DNA of 64,000 nucleotides, taken from assembly GCA_017628205.1 (NCBI GenBank), contig JAGBZO010000009.1, positions 40,188 to 104,187 on the forward strand, in the 5' to 3' direction. Of this stretch, positions 8,039-17,779 are shown piece by piece. This DNA is from Duodenibacillus sp. (GTDB lineage: Bacteria > Pseudomonadota > Gammaproteobacteria > Burkholderiales > Burkholderiaceae_F). The stretch's first letter is position 1. The number at the start of each line of letters is the position of its first letter. Both the position numbers and the translations under genes were made by a program. The notes below the pieces were generated by a model. It had not been told where the DNA came from. It searched no databases and saw only the letters and a program-made list of their open reading frames with translations.

Positions 8039-8214
8039 TCGCAAATTTTCCTGATCGAAACCACGCATCCGCGACCCCATGAAGGAAGAATGAAAGCGAC
8101 AACACGCCATCGGCCATGATCAACCGATACGTGCGAAGGACCATAACAAACGTCCGAGCCGTTTGTTTGATGGGATTTTACCCCCAATCGAACGATTCCG
8201 TCAGGATCAGTCGA

Positions 8215-9021
8215 TCAAGCGTTGCGAAGCTCTTGAAAAACGGCTTCGGTTTCGACTCGAACTCCATGCCAACAGAAAAAGCTCTCGGCGGCCTGTTCGA
8301 CCAACATGCCCAAACCGTCTTGGACTCGTGCGCAACCGCTCTCGCGCGCCAGTCGCATGAAGGGCGTTTCGGTCGGCGCGTAGAAAAGATCGTAACAAAG
8401 TTGCGCCTGAGCAAACGCCTGCATGGGAACGGGCGGAGCCATATTGTTGAGCGACGAACTCGTGCAGTTGACGATCAAGTCGTAACCGCCCTGCGCGGTA
8501 TCGGAGTACAACACGGATCGCACACCGAAATCCAAGGCCAACGCCTGCGCTTTGGCCGGCGTACGGTTGGCGACGCAAATGCTCGCGCAAGCGCAATGAC
8601 GCAAAGCCGAGAGCACGCCGCGGGCGGCGCCGCCGGCACCAAGCAACAACACGCGGGATCCCTTGATGGGGAAACCGTAACGCATCTCGACGTCGCGAAC
8701 GAACCCGATGCCGTCCGTGTTGTCGCCGTACACGGTCTCGTCCTCAAAGATCAACGTGTTGACGGCACGCGCTTCTTTAGCCCGCTCCGTCATGTTCGAC
8801 GCGCAATACTGGGCCGCATCGAGTTTGAAGGGCACCGTGACGTTCGCGCCGCGCGGCTGCGCTTCGCGCATCAGTTCGCTCAACCCCTCGACAAAGCGTC
8901 CCGGGGTGATGTCGTACGTGTCGTACGTCATGTCAATACCCATCTGACGGGCAAACGCTCTGTGAATGCGCGGAGAAAGCGAATGCGTGATCGGATGACC
9001 GATGACATAAAAACGGGACAT
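8215..9021 (-). CDS. aroE: Shikimate dehydrogenase
   Basis: 268-residue NADP-dependent enzyme that converts 3-dehydroshikimate to shikimate in aromatic amino acid and chorismate synthesis. Visible motifs are ITHSLSPRIH for shikimate binding (11-20), NVTVPFK with the catalytic Lys (near 61-67), GDNTDGIGF with the catalytic Asp (near 100) and the Rossmann loop LLLGAGGAARG (about 126-136). Standard length. It lies 20 bp downstream of the RNase II-like gene and is probably co-transcribed with it on the minus strand. Confidence 0.97.
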   Translation of the reverse strand: MSRFYVIGHPITHSLSPRIHRAFARQMGIDMTYDTYDITPGRFVEGLSELMREAQPRGANVTVPFKLDAAQYCASNMTERAKEARAVNTLIFEDETVYGDNTDGIGFVRDVEMRYGFPIKGSRVLLLGAGGAARGVLSALRHCACASICVANRTPAKAQALALDFGVRSVLYSDTAQGGYDLIVNCTSSSLNNMAPPVPMQAFAQAQLCYDLFYAPTETPFMRLARESGCARVQDGLGMLVEQAAESFFCWHGVRVETEAVFQELRNA

Positions 9022-9041
9022 ACCAAACTCCTTGTTTTTGA

Positions 9042-11009
9042 TTAAGCGGGGTTGGTCGGCGGCTCGCTCGTTTCGGGGCGCTCCGACTGCTCGGGCTCCT
9101 CTTCTTGCGTATCGGGCAACTCTTCGTCCAAGACCTCTTCGCTTTCATCCAAGACTTCGAGCAACTTGGTTTCCAAGATCAGCTCGATGTAGTCGCATCC
9201 CAAAACGGCCAAGCGAATCTTCTGACCGCGATCCAATTCGGGCAAGCCGGGAATGCGTTGCATAAACGGCAAACCTTCGATTCGGACCAACTCTTCTTTG
9301 ACGACGATGGCTTCGATTTCGCTCAAACCCTCTTGCTCGATCCAACGCAAACTCCAATAGCGTTCCATCTTGCGTTGGAATTCGTTGAACGTTTCATAGG
9401 TCGCGTCGAACTGGCTGACGATGGTGAAGAAATCCGCATCGTTGCCCATGTAGGCGGGCGCGTACCCCAACGCCGTCGCAATGATTTGACGTTGATTGAC
9501 CATGTCGACGTAACGGCGCAAGGGCGAAGTCGACCAGGCGTAACGCACGACGCCCAAACCGTCGTGCGGCCCCGGGCTCGTGCTCATGCGAACGCGCCCC
9601 ATGCGTTGGCTGCGATAGATCCCCGCGACGCCGTGCTCTTCGAGCCAAAGCCCCCACGTCGAGTTGGCGAAAATCATCAGTTCGGCCACCAGCAGATCGA
9701 TGGGCTCTCCGCGTGCGCGTCCCTTGAGATGAATCGTCGCGTTTTCACCTTCGCCTTCAAGAGCGAAATACCAGTCGATGCGCCCCTTGGGCTCGGGCTT
9801 GCCGCGAACTTCTTCGCGCTCTGTCAAACGAGCTTTGGCAAAACGCCACAAAAAGCTGATTTCTTGCGCATACGGCACGTCCAACGTATTGGACAAAATC
9901 GCCTCTTCCGTTACCAGATGGGCAAAGGTTTCGTAGCGCAAATTATCCTTGATCGTGACGGTCTCGACGCGCGTTTCCGTACTGATGACCGCCATCGTGT
10001 CGTTCTCGACCGTCACGTACAACGAAACACAGGGCACGGTTCGTCCCGCGTCCAAACTGGTAGCCTTGATCCAGCACTCGGGCAACATCGTCGTTTTCAG
10101 TCCGGGCGCATAGACCGTCGACATGCGGGCGCGAGCCGCCTTGTCCACGGGGCTGTCGCGTTCGATAATCAAAGACGGCGCCGCAATGTGAATGCCGATG
10201 CGACTTTTGCCCTCGCCCAAATCCGTGATGCTGGTCGCGTCGTCGATTTCCGTCGTTGACGAATCATCGATGGAGAAGGCTTGCACGTCGGCGTGCGGCA
10301 ACTCTCCGGCATACGTCTTGACCTCATCAAGAGAGCTCGGGAATCCGCGCCCCTGAGGGAAGTTCTCTGCGTAAAAACTGTCGACGTGCCAGTGCCACGG
10401 GCTGCGAATCGCTTGCAACTGCAACAAAAGACGCAAAGGCGATTGACGCGTTTCGGACGAAGCGTCGTTCAATGCCTTCCACTCAATGCCGTTCTTATCG
10501 GGGCGCAGCAACAACATGAACGGATTCTTTGCGATTTCCTCCGGCAACTGACCTTCGAGCATCATCCGAACCATCTCTTGCCGACGCTCTTCCAGTCGCT
10601 TGCGCTTTTCAACCGCCTCGAGCGCCCGCTTCAAAATATCTTCCGGCGCACGCTTGTAACGGCCTCGACCCTTGCGATAGAAATAAACGGGATTGGCGTG
10701 TAAAGCAATCAACGTGGCGGCACTTTCCACCGGACGCGGTTCGGTAAAGTATTCGTTTGCCATATCAGCAAACCCGAATTCGGCATCGTCGACGACTTCC
10801 CACAAAAAGCCGGGATCCATCTCCGCCGCCATCGCGTTGGCTTGCTCGATAAACTGAGCCGCCCCCATCGAGTCGAACTCGAAAAAGACGTGTCCGCCTT
10901 TGACCTTGGAACGACGCCCCGTCGGCAATTCGACTTGGTAGGCGTTTCCTTCTTTTTTCAGAATCGTTCCCGCTTTAAAGGTGCCGTCTTCCTCAAAAAA
11001 TAACTGCAT
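9042..11009 (-). CDS. RNase II-family (RNB domain) exoribonuclease-like protein
   Basis: About 655 residues. The RNB catalytic domain starts near residue 220: AFSIDDSSTTEIDDATS holds the conserved Asp residues that bind Mg2+, followed by IGIHIAAPSLII, YAPGLKTTMLPE and WSTSPLRRYVDMVNQRQ. The N-terminal part starts MQLFFEEDGTFKAGTILKKEG, as in the betaproteobacterial RNB proteins, and the C-terminal tail is very acidic (about 610-655, rich in Glu/Pro). The ATG at 11009 gives this expected N-terminus; there is no clear Shine-Dalgarno. It is not assigned to rnb or rnr because the domain layout differs from both E. coli enzymes. Likely 3'-5' RNA degradation. Confidence 0.88.
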   Translation of the reverse strand: MQLFFEEDGTFKAGTILKKEGNAYQVELPTGRRSKVKGGHVFFEFDSMGAAQFIEQANAMAAEMDPGFLWEVVDDAEFGFADMANEYFTEPRPVESAATLIALHANPVYFYRKGRGRYKRAPEDILKRALEAVEKRKRLEERRQEMVRMMLEGQLPEEIAKNPFMLLLRPDKNGIEWKALNDASSETRQSPLRLLLQLQAIRSPWHWHVDSFYAENFPQGRGFPSSLDEVKTYAGELPHADVQAFSIDDSSTTEIDDATSITDLGEGKSRIGIHIAAPSLIIERDSPVDKAARARMSTVYAPGLKTTMLPECWIKATSLDAGRTVPCVSLYVTVENDTMAVISTETRVETVTIKDNLRYETFAHLVTEEAILSNTLDVPYAQEISFLWRFAKARLTEREEVRGKPEPKGRIDWYFALEGEGENATIHLKGRARGEPIDLLVAELMIFANSTWGLWLEEHGVAGIYRSQRMGRVRMSTSPGPHDGLGVVRYAWSTSPLRRYVDMVNQRQIIATALGYAPAYMGNDADFFTIVSQFDATYETFNEFQRKMERYWSLRWIEQEGLSEIEAIVVKEELVRIEGLPFMQRIPGLPELDRGQKIRLAVLGCDYIELILETKLLEVLDESEEVLDEELPDTQEEEPEQSERPETSEPPTNPA

Positions 11010-11031
11010 ACTGCTAACTTTCACAAAGGAC

Positions 11032-11625
11032 TCAGCGCGCCAGCGGCTTATAGTCACCGCCAGTCGCAAAATCAACTACATCGTCGACCATGGTCGCAAA
11101 ATCCGAAATTCCATGGTCGCTTCCTTCCACAACATGGCATCGATTGCCGGGGAATCGCTCGAGCGTTTGCCGATAATCGACCACGGCGTCTCCTGTCGTG
11201 ACTATAACAAGTCTCTTATCGTCCGACACGGGAATCGACGCATTCATACGGTTCAACATGGTCCCAAACTCGGCTTTGACGTCAAACGTTCTGTCCGAAT
11301 CGTACAAACGTTGCACGCCGACATACCGAGAAAGAATTTCCCAAGGGCGCGTGGCGGGGTTTAACAATACCGATCGGACCGGATAACGAGAAGCGAACCA
11401 AGCGGCATAAAACCCGCCCAAGCTTGCGCCGACAACGGCCACTTGACTCATGTCGCGCCCTTGGGCCCAGTGTGACAGGCATTGAGCAACCTCGTCGGGC
11501 GACATCGTCAGATCGGGGGCATACAAAGTCAATCCTCGACTTTCAAGCGCCTTTGCGAGCACTAGCGCTTTCTTTGCCATCGGTGAAGAAAGAAAGCCGT
11601 GCAAATAAACAACCGTTCGAATCAT
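11032..11625 (-). CDS. YqiA/YcfP-family alpha/beta-hydrolase (esterase)
   Basis: 197-residue predicted esterase. The start MIRTVVYLHGFLSSP fits the family. The nucleophile Ser is in VGASLGGF (near residue 68), the Asp in TGDAVVDYRQT and the His in EGSDHGISDF, giving a complete triad. The ATG at 11625 overlaps the mpl stop (ATGA) and is preceded by GGAGCGG. It is therefore translationally coupled to mpl. Physiological substrate unknown; E. coli YqiA hydrolyses short acyl esters. Confidence 0.88.
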   Translation of the reverse strand: MIRTVVYLHGFLSSPMAKKALVLAKALESRGLTLYAPDLTMSPDEVAQCLSHWAQGRDMSQVAVVGASLGGFYAAWFASRYPVRSVLLNPATRPWEILSRYVGVQRLYDSDRTFDVKAEFGTMLNRMNASIPVSDDKRLVIVTTGDAVVDYRQTLERFPGNRCHVVEGSDHGISDFATMVDDVVDFATGGDYKPLAR

Positions 11626-12977
11626 GCTTGTTCCGCTCCCTGCTCCAGTGCCGAAAGTAACTTCTGATGAACGCCGCCGAAACTGCCGTTGCTCATACAA
11701 AGAACAACGTCACCGGCGCGGCATCGCGCGGCAACGTCACGAACAAGCGCGGCGATGTCTTCCTTATAGTGCGACGTTTTATCTCCAAGCGAAGCGAGCG
11801 CCTCGGCCGTATCCCAGTCCACGCCTTTGCCGGCAAAACAAAAGACCAGATCCGCATCGGCCAACGATTCCGGCAGCCGCGACTTCATCACGCCGAGCTT
11901 CATTGTATTGCTGCGCGGCTCGAGAACGGCCAAAATCCGGCGTTCGTTACCGATTTCGGAACGCAACGCGGCGATGGTTTCCTGAATGGCCGTCGGATGG
12001 TGCGCGAAATCGTCGATGACCGTCACGCCGTTGACGCTGCCCTTGTGTTCCAGACGACGTTTGACGCCGACAAACACGCCGAGCGCCTCCAACGCGATTT
12101 CGGGCGCCACGCCCGCATCGCGGGCGGCGGCTATCGCCGCCAGAGCATTGAGGCGATTGTGTCGCCCCGCCAAGCGCATTTGCAGTCGGCCGTACGTTTG
12201 CCCGCCGAACGACACCACACCTTGCGCGTCAATCGACCACCCGCTGGTTGTGTCGAACCGTTCCACGCGACACCATGCCCCTTTGTCGAGCACGCGCTCC
12301 AACGCTTCGCATTGTCCGTTGACGACGGCGAGCCCCGAAGAGGGAATCGTGCGCACCAAATGGTGAAATTGCTTTTCAATGGCGGCCAGATTCTCAAAAA
12401 TATCGGCGTGATCGTATTCGAGATTGTTGAGGATGGCCGTTCGCGGACGGTAATGAACGAACTTGCTTCGCTTGTCGAAAAACGCCGTGTCGTATTCGTC
12501 GGCTTCGATCACGAAATGCTTGCCCTTGCCCAAACGGGCGGACACGCCGAAATCTTGGGGAACGCCGCCGACCAAAAAGCCGGGCTCCAAGCCCGCATAC
12601 TCCAAAATCCAGCTCAACATGGACGTCGTCGTGGTTTTACCATGGGTGCCGGCAACGGCCAACACATGACGGCCTCGCAAAATGTTCTCGCACATCCACT
12701 GCGGGCCGGAAACGTACGGCAACCCCGCGTTCAAAATGGCTTCCATCAACGGATTGCCGCGACTAACGACGTTACCGATCACCCATAAGTCCGGCTCGAT
12801 GGCCAATTGCTCCGCCCCGAACCCTTGCACAAGCTCGATACCCGCTTGTTGCAATTGGTCGCTCATCGGCGGATAGACGTTGGCGTCGCACCCCGTCACC
12901 TTGTGACCGGCCTGAACGGCCAATTGCGCGACGCCGCCCATGAACGTTCCGCATATACCGAGAATGTGAATGTGCAT
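11622..12977 (-). CDS. mpl: UDP-N-acetylmuramate:L-alanyl-gamma-D-glutamyl-meso-diaminopimelate ligase
   Basis: About 451-residue Mur-ligase-family enzyme that recycles the murein tripeptide by joining it to UDP-MurNAc in the cytoplasm. The start MHIHILGICGTFMGGVA matches the family N-terminus, the P-loop is GTHGKTTTTSM (about 108-118), and DDFAHHPTAI and LEPRSNTMKLG are Mur-ligase and Mpl signatures. An in-frame ATG at 12992 gives five more residues and is the alternative start; the one at 12977 has GAAG upstream. It works in the same murein-recycling route as AmpD at 18369-18995. Confidence 0.95.
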   Translation of the reverse strand: MHIHILGICGTFMGGVAQLAVQAGHKVTGCDANVYPPMSDQLQQAGIELVQGFGAEQLAIEPDLWVIGNVVSRGNPLMEAILNAGLPYVSGPQWMCENILRGRHVLAVAGTHGKTTTTSMLSWILEYAGLEPGFLVGGVPQDFGVSARLGKGKHFVIEADEYDTAFFDKRSKFVHYRPRTAILNNLEYDHADIFENLAAIEKQFHHLVRTIPSSGLAVVNGQCEALERVLDKGAWCRVERFDTTSGWSIDAQGVVSFGGQTYGRLQMRLAGRHNRLNALAAIAAARDAGVAPEIALEALGVFVGVKRRLEHKGSVNGVTVIDDFAHHPTAIQETIAALRSEIGNERRILAVLEPRSNTMKLGVMKSRLPESLADADLVFCFAGKGVDWDTAEALASLGDKTSHYKEDIAALVRDVAARCRAGDVVLCMSNGSFGGVHQKLLSALEQGAEQA

Positions 12978-13062
12978 ATCGATTGGCTTCATCTACAATG
13001 ATTGTGATCCGATAATTGTAGCGCCCGTTCCGGGTAGCGGAACTTTAGAGTGTTGCTCTTCC

Positions 13063-13683
13063 ATGCCCTTCGACACGACCCACAGTTCGATTTTGGCCCA
13101 AGAGATGGCCTCTTTAATCGTTCACGACAACTGCCCGTGGTCGATTGCCCGAGAGAAAGTACGCCAAAACCACGGACTCACCCGTCGCGGCGACGCCTCG
13201 CTCATGCCGTCGGGTGAAATCGTTGAAAGCGCCGTACGAGAGACGTTCAGCATTTTCATGCCGCAAGAACACGCGCGGGTTTTGGACGCATTGCGTCGCA
13301 ACGCCTGCGACGTCATGACGCTCTTGAATGATTTTCCCGTATTTTTAAGCGGCGCGGTACTTAACGGCGCCGCCAACCGTGAAAGCAGTATCGTTATGGA
13401 CGTCTTTCACGACGACGTCAAAGCCGTGGAAATCGCGCTGATGGACGTGGGCGTCGATTTCGAAGCCATCGATCCTTTACCCTCCCGACTGCCCGAGCCG
13501 TTGGAGTGTTTGGGATTTGTCATCCCCGTCAGAGAACTCCAACAATTTGTCGGCGTGCGCGTTAACGTCTATGAATCGCACGTCCTATCGCGCAATCCTT
13601 ACAAGCGCGAGCCCGATCCGTGGCAAAACGCATGGGAAAGCGCAGGCCGAATCGACTTGAACGAGCTCAAACGGCATTTGTAA
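13063..13683 (+). CDS. Conserved hypothetical protein, possible nucleotidyltransferase-like fold
   Basis: 206 residues with no function I can name. The start MPFDTTHSSILAQEMASLIVHD is followed by a basic helix (PWSIAREKVRQNHG), a middle part DFPVFLSGAVLNGAANRESSIVMDVF and a C-terminal segment RNPYKREPDPWQNAWE. The middle part loosely resembles the Gly-Ser/Asp-x-Asp region of minimal nucleotidyltransferases, but without a clean DxD, so this is only a fold guess. It is divergent from mpl across 85 bp. Codon use resembles its neighbours and there is a terminator at its stop codon, so it is a real gene. Confidence 0.7.
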   Translation: MPFDTTHSSILAQEMASLIVHDNCPWSIAREKVRQNHGLTRRGDASLMPSGEIVESAVRETFSIFMPQEHARVLDALRRNACDVMTLLNDFPVFLSGAVLNGAANRESSIVMDVFHDDVKAVEIALMDVGVDFEAIDPLPSRLPEPLECLGFVIPVRELQQFVGVRVNVYESHVLSRNPYKREPDPWQNAWESAGRIDLNELKRHL

Positions 13684-13697
13684 AGCCGTTTTCTCTT
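13669..13697 (+). terminator. Probable intrinsic terminator overlapping a stop codon
   Basis: A 7-bp stem AAACGGC (13669-13675) / GCCGTTT (13685-13691) with a 9-nt loop, followed by TCTCTTTC. The stop codon of the upstream gene lies in the loop. Modest strength. The following 240 bp up to accB hold no gene; they are AT-rich and probably carry the acc promoter and leader. Confidence 0.5.
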
Positions 13698-13941
13698 TCC
13701 CATACCATAAATTGAGATAAAAAGCTCGATCTGCGCCTAAAATTAAACCCTAATAGCCCTTCCGACAGAACGTAAAGATCCGTAACAAGCCAAATTAAAA
13801 CTTGCAAGAAGTCGGAAAAAAGATGAAAATCACGGGAAAATAATGGATAATTTTGCTGTTTTAGCGACAGATACCCCCCAAACTCTTTTTTGGCTCCTTT
13901 TTTGACGGAGCTTAACTTTTTTCTAGAAGAAGTAACACATC

Positions 13942-14400
13942 ATGGACCTTCGCAAGATCAAGACGCTGATCGACCTCGTTAGTGACAGCGGCGTAGCCGA
14001 ATTGGAAATCACGGAAGGCGACGATCACGTTCGTATCGTCAATCGCAACACCACCGTTGCCGTAGCTCCCGCTGTTGCCGCTCCCGTCGTTGCCGCCCCC
14101 GTGGCTCCCGCTCCCGTAGCCCCCGCACCGGCTCCGGCTCCCGCAGCCGCTCCCGCCGAAGCCGCCAAGCCGACGATCAACTCGCCGATGGTCGGCACGT
14201 TCTATCGTGCTCCCTCTCCCGGCGCCAAGCCCTTCGTCGACGTCGGTCAGAAGGTCAAGGCCGGCGACACGGTCTGCATCATTGAGGCCATGAAGTTGCT
14301 CAATGAAATCGAAGCCGAAACCGACGGCGTCATCACCGAAATCCTCGTTGAAAATGGTTGCCCGGTCGAATTCGGCCAGCCGTTGTTCGTCATCGGTTAA
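13942..14400 (+). CDS. accB: Acetyl-CoA carboxylase biotin carboxyl carrier protein
   Basis: 152-residue BCCP subunit of acetyl-CoA carboxylase, first committed step of fatty-acid synthesis. The N-terminal domain starts [20 protein letters not shown]. An Ala/Pro/Val linker spans about 40-77, then the biotinyl domain carries [11 protein letters not shown] with the biotinylated Lys near 118. It is followed 33 bp later by accC. The roughly 250-bp leader upstream is unusually AT-rich and probably contains the operon promoter. Besides lipids, the malonyl-CoA formed feeds the aryl-polyene-like cluster at 37780-48501. Confidence 0.97.
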   Translation: MDLRKIKTLIDLVSDSGVAELEITEGDDHVRIVNRNTTVAVAPAVAAPVVAAPVAPAPVAPAPAPAPAAAPAEAAKPTINSPMVGTFYRAPSPGAKPFVDVGQKVKAGDTVCIIEAMKLLNEIEAETDGVITEILVENGCPVEFGQPLFVIG

Positions 14401-14433
14401 TCGCCTGCTTCGATTTTTACTAGCAAGAGCCCT

Positions 14434-15798
14434 ATGTTTGGAAAAATTTTGATTGCTAATCGCGGGGAAATCGCCCTGCGCATTATGCGTGCCTGTCGTG
14501 CCATGGGCATCAAGACCGTCGCCGTTCACTCGACGGCCGACGCCAATGCCATGTACGTTCGACTGGCCGACGAAAGCGTTTGCATCGGCCCCGCCGATTC
14601 GACCTCGAGCTACTTGAACATCCCCGCCATTATTTCGGCCGCCGAAGTAACGGATGCAGAAGCCATCCACCCCGGTTACGGCTTCTTGGCGGAAAACGCC
14701 GATTTTGCCGATCGTGTCGAAAAAAGCGGTTTTACGTTCATCGGCCCGCGCGGCGACACCATCCGTTTGATGGGCGACAAAGTCAACGCCAAGGAAGCTA
14801 TGCTTGCTGCTGGCGTACCCTGCGTTCCCGGCAGTGACGGTGCTCTTCCCGATGATCCCAAGGCCATTCTTGAAATGGCTCGACGCATCGGTTATCCGGT
14901 CATCATCAAGGCCAGCGCCGGCGGTGGCGGTCGCGGCATGCGCGTCGTTCGCACCGAAGCCGCGCTCCTTAACTCCGTCAACACCACGCGAACCGAAGCC
15001 AAAGCGGCGTTCGGTTCCGACAAGGTGTATTTGGAAAAGTTCTTGGAAAATCCGCGACACATTGAAATTCAGGTGCTCTCGGACAATTTCCAAAACGCCG
15101 TCTACCTGGGCGAACGCGATTGCTCCATGCAACGCCGCAATCAAAAAGTCGTTGAAGAGTCTCCCGCGCCCGGCATTCCCCGCAAGCTGATCGAACGCTT
15201 GGGCACGCGTTGTGTCGAAGCCTGCCGCCGCATCGGTTACCGCGGTGCCGGTACGTTCGAATTCTTGTATGAAAACGGCGAGTTCTACTTCATCGAAATG
15301 AACACGCGCGTTCAAGTGGAACACCCCGTGACGGAATTGGTCACTGGCGTCGACATTATTTCCGAACAAATTCGCATTGCCGCCGGCGAACGCTTGTCCA
15401 TCAAGCAACGCGACATCGAATTCAAGGGTCACGCCATCGAATGCCGCATCAACGCCGAAGATCCCTTCACCTTCCGTCCGAGCCCCGGCAAGGTCACCAC
15501 GTGGTGCATGCCCGGCGGTCCCGGCATTCGTTTGGACAGTCATGTTTACGCGGGCTACACCGTACCGCCCTACTATGACAGCATGATCGGCAAACTGATC
15601 GCCTACGGCCCCGATCGCGAAACGGCATTGGCTCGCATGCGCGTGGCTCTGTCCGAAGTCGCCATCGACGGCATTCGAAGCAACATCCCGTTGCATCGTC
15701 GCATTTTGGCCGACAGCAAATTTAACGAAGGCGGCACCACCATCCACTATCTGGAAGAGTGCTTGATCAACTGGACCAACGAAAACAAGGACGCCTGA
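14434..15798 (+). CDS. accC: Acetyl-CoA carboxylase biotin carboxylase subunit
   Basis: 454-residue ATP-grasp enzyme that carboxylates the biotin on AccB. The N-terminal domain starts [20 protein letters not shown], the Gly-rich ATP loop is [10 protein letters not shown] (about 164-173), HIEIQVL and [16 protein letters not shown] lie in the ATP-grasp core, and [16 protein letters not shown] carries the catalytic residues. Full length. The stop overlaps the prmA start (TGATG), so accB-accC-prmA form one operon, a common betaproteobacterial order. Confidence 0.98.
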   Translation: MFGKILIANRGEIALRIMRACRAMGIKTVAVHSTADANAMYVRLADESVCIGPADSTSSYLNIPAIISAAEVTDAEAIHPGYGFLAENADFADRVEKSGFTFIGPRGDTIRLMGDKVNAKEAMLAAGVPCVPGSDGALPDDPKAILEMARRIGYPVIIKASAGGGGRGMRVVRTEAALLNSVNTTRTEAKAAFGSDKVYLEKFLENPRHIEIQVLSDNFQNAVYLGERDCSMQRRNQKVVEESPAPGIPRKLIERLGTRCVEACRRIGYRGAGTFEFLYENGEFYFIEMNTRVQVEHPVTELVTGVDIISEQIRIAAGERLSIKQRDIEFKGHAIECRINAEDPFTFRPSPGKVTTWCMPGGPGIRLDSHVYAGYTVPPYYDSMIGKLIAYGPDRETALARMRVALSEVAIDGIRSNIPLHRRILADSKFNEGGTTIHYLEECLINWTNENKDA

Positions 15799-16697
15799 TG
15801 CTTCGTGAAATCACCGTTTTGTGTGACGAAAAGCACGCGGAAGAGTTCGGAGACTTATTGATGGATGTCGGCGTCATGTGCGTCACGATCGAAGACGCCG
15901 ACGCCGACTCGACGGACGAACAGCCCTTGTACGGCGAGCCCGGTTTGGAACCGGAAACGTTGGCTTGGCGTCGCTCTCGTTTGCGTTTGTTGGTGGACGA
16001 CACGTTTGACGCGGTCACCAACATCGCATTGGCGTCCAAGGCTCTGTCGATCGAAACGCCGGCTATCGAATCCGACTCCAGCGTCCCCAACGAGGACTGG
16101 GTCCGTCTGACGCAAGCCCAGTTCGGCCCGACCAAGGTCAGCGATCGCATGTGGATCGTTCCGACTTGGCATGAACCGCCGAGCGCGGACGCCATCAACA
16201 TTCGCCTTGATCCGGGCGTTGCCTTTGGCACGGGTTCGCATCCGACGACGCATTTGTGCTTGCAATGGCTTGACCAGAACTGCCCGGTCGGCGCCTCCGT
16301 ATTGGACTACGGTTGCGGCACCGGTATTTTGGCCATCGCAGCCGCCAAGGTTGGCGCCGGTCTCGTCAAGGGAACGGACATCGACCCGCAGGCCGTGGAA
16401 GCCGCCCAAACCAATGCAACGGAAAACCACGTGCAGGCCGAATTCGTCTTGCCCCACGGCTTGAAGTCCGAGACCTTCGACATTGTTGTCGCCAATATTT
16501 TGGCCAATCCTCTGAAGTTCCTGGCTCCCGCCCTGTTGTCTCGCCTGGCTCCCAACGGCAAGTTGGTCCTGTCCGGCGTGCTCAAGCATCAAGCCGAGGA
16601 AGTGATGGACGTGTACCGTAAGACGGATCCCCAGATCCGTATGAGCGTCTGGCAGGAAGAAAACGGCTGGGTGTGCATTACCGGCCAACGTGCCTGA
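15798..16697 (+). CDS. prmA: Ribosomal protein L11 methyltransferase
   Basis: 299-residue SAM-dependent enzyme that trimethylates ribosomal protein L11. The N-terminal substrate domain is followed by the methyltransferase core: GVAFGTGSHPTTHLCL, then SAM motif I LDYGCGTGILAIAA (about 167-180), and VVANILANPL as motif IV. The ATG at 15798 overlaps the accC TGA by one base, which fixes the start and implies coupling. Followed by a strong terminator. Confidence 0.97.
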   Translation: MLREITVLCDEKHAEEFGDLLMDVGVMCVTIEDADADSTDEQPLYGEPGLEPETLAWRRSRLRLLVDDTFDAVTNIALASKALSIETPAIESDSSVPNEDWVRLTQAQFGPTKVSDRMWIVPTWHEPPSADAINIRLDPGVAFGTGSHPTTHLCLQWLDQNCPVGASVLDYGCGTGILAIAAAKVGAGLVKGTDIDPQAVEAAQTNATENHVQAEFVLPHGLKSETFDIVVANILANPLKFLAPALLSRLAPNGKLVLSGVLKHQAEEVMDVYRKTDPQIRMSVWQEENGWVCITGQRA

Positions 16698-16740
16698 TTC
16701 CTACGTCGTGGCAATTCAAAGGATCCGACAGTACTGAACT

Positions 16741-16778
16741 GATCCCCAATTCTTGGACAAAGAATTGGGGATCTTTTT
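16741..16778 (+). terminator. Strong intrinsic terminator of accB-accC-prmA
   Basis: A perfect 14-bp stem (GATCCCCAATTCTT at 16741-16754 and its complement at 16760-16773) with a 5-nt loop, followed by five T. Confidence 0.92.
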
Positions 16779-16883
16779 ATGCCTTCTCGCTCGGAATCTG
16801 TCTCGCTTGAAACACAGCGAACGAAACTTGTCGCCTAACTGAGGTACACTGACCCAATCAACCGATCGCACGAGATACCTTTT

Positions 16884-17702
16884 ATGGCTTTTGTCACCCG
16901 CTGCCCTCATTGTGGCGCCATCTGGCGTCTGCCCGACATTGCAATCGCCCGCACAGGCAACGTCAAATGTTCCGCGTGTTTGCACGATTTTGACGCGATG
17001 CAGGACCTGTTGGAAATGCCCGCGGGCTTTTTCCCCGATGAAAAACGCGAGGACTCCCCCGTCAAACAAGTCCCGTTGCAAACGCAAGAGTCGGACACGA
17101 ACTCACCTTTGTTGCATGTCGTGCCTGAAGCGCCCGTCAACATCGGTTCGGTCCCGCACATTGTGCCCGGACAAATGAAAGAGTCCGCGACGTCCTCGAG
17201 TGTCGACACCTCCCGCCTGCTCGAACCGAAAAAACAATCCCGACATCTCGGATCCTTTATCGCCGGGCTCTTGCTGTTGATCATTGCGGCCATTTCCCTG
17301 CTGATCTTCAATCAACAGGTCTTGTCCGTCGCACCACAATTGCAACCGATTTACTCCAAAGTCTGCGCTTACGCTCCTTGTACCGGTTTTTACGAACGCC
17401 AAATCGATTCGTTTGTCGTCAGCAAAACGCAATTGAACAAAATTGACTCGGCCGGCAATCACTTGCTTGACATGACCGTCATCAACGGATCGCCTCGCGC
17501 GCAGGCCGTACCGCACCTGCTGATCGAATTGCTCGACGCCAAAGACACCGTCGTCATGAAGCACACGTTAACCCCCGCCGATTACCTGGAAAATGTCGAC
17601 GCGGTCAAAAGTCTGCCGCCGAATCAAAATCTGCCGATTCGCATCACGCTGAAGACGAACGTCGAACCGGTACGCTTCGTTGTCAAGCCGTTCTATCCGT
17701 AA
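16884..17702 (+). CDS. Zinc-ribbon and DUF3426 membrane protein
   Basis: 272-residue predicted inner-membrane protein. The N-terminal MJ0042-type zinc ribbon (CPHC near residue 7 and CSAC near 33) is followed by a low-complexity linker (about 50-125), one membrane helix (SFIAGLLLLIIAAISLLIFN, about 128-147) and a periplasmic DUF3426 domain (NHLLDMTVINGSPRAQAVPHLLIELLD, then ADYL). This family commonly follows prmA in betaproteobacteria, as here. Its function is unknown. Confidence 0.88.
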   Translation: MAFVTRCPHCGAIWRLPDIAIARTGNVKCSACLHDFDAMQDLLEMPAGFFPDEKREDSPVKQVPLQTQESDTNSPLLHVVPEAPVNIGSVPHIVPGQMKESATSSSVDTSRLLEPKKQSRHLGSFIAGLLLLIIAAISLLIFNQQVLSVAPQLQPIYSKVCAYAPCTGFYERQIDSFVVSKTQLNKIDSAGNHLLDMTVINGSPRAQAVPHLLIELLDAKDTVVMKHTLTPADYLENVDAVKSLPPNQNLPIRITLKTNVEPVRFVVKPFYP

Positions 17703-17724
17703 AAAAGCTCGAGCATCAGTCCAA

Positions 17725-17758
17725 AAAAAAACCGATTGGAGTTTTCCAATCGGTTTTT
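17725..17758. terminator. Bidirectional intrinsic terminator
   Basis: An 11-bp stem (AACCGATTGGA at 17730-17740, TCCAATCGGTT at 17745-17755) with a 4-nt loop, flanked by A-rich and T-rich runs. It separates the convergent DUF3426 gene and YggT gene. Confidence 0.88.
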
Positions 17759-17779
17759 GGTTTTCGGAGCGCCTTCGCT

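Noticed and set aside
13912-15747. A 611-codon minus-strand open frame, Gly/Asp-rich with repeat-like segments
   Set aside because: It mirrors accB and accC; the Gly/Ser-rich end is the antisense of the Ala/Pro linker of AccB.
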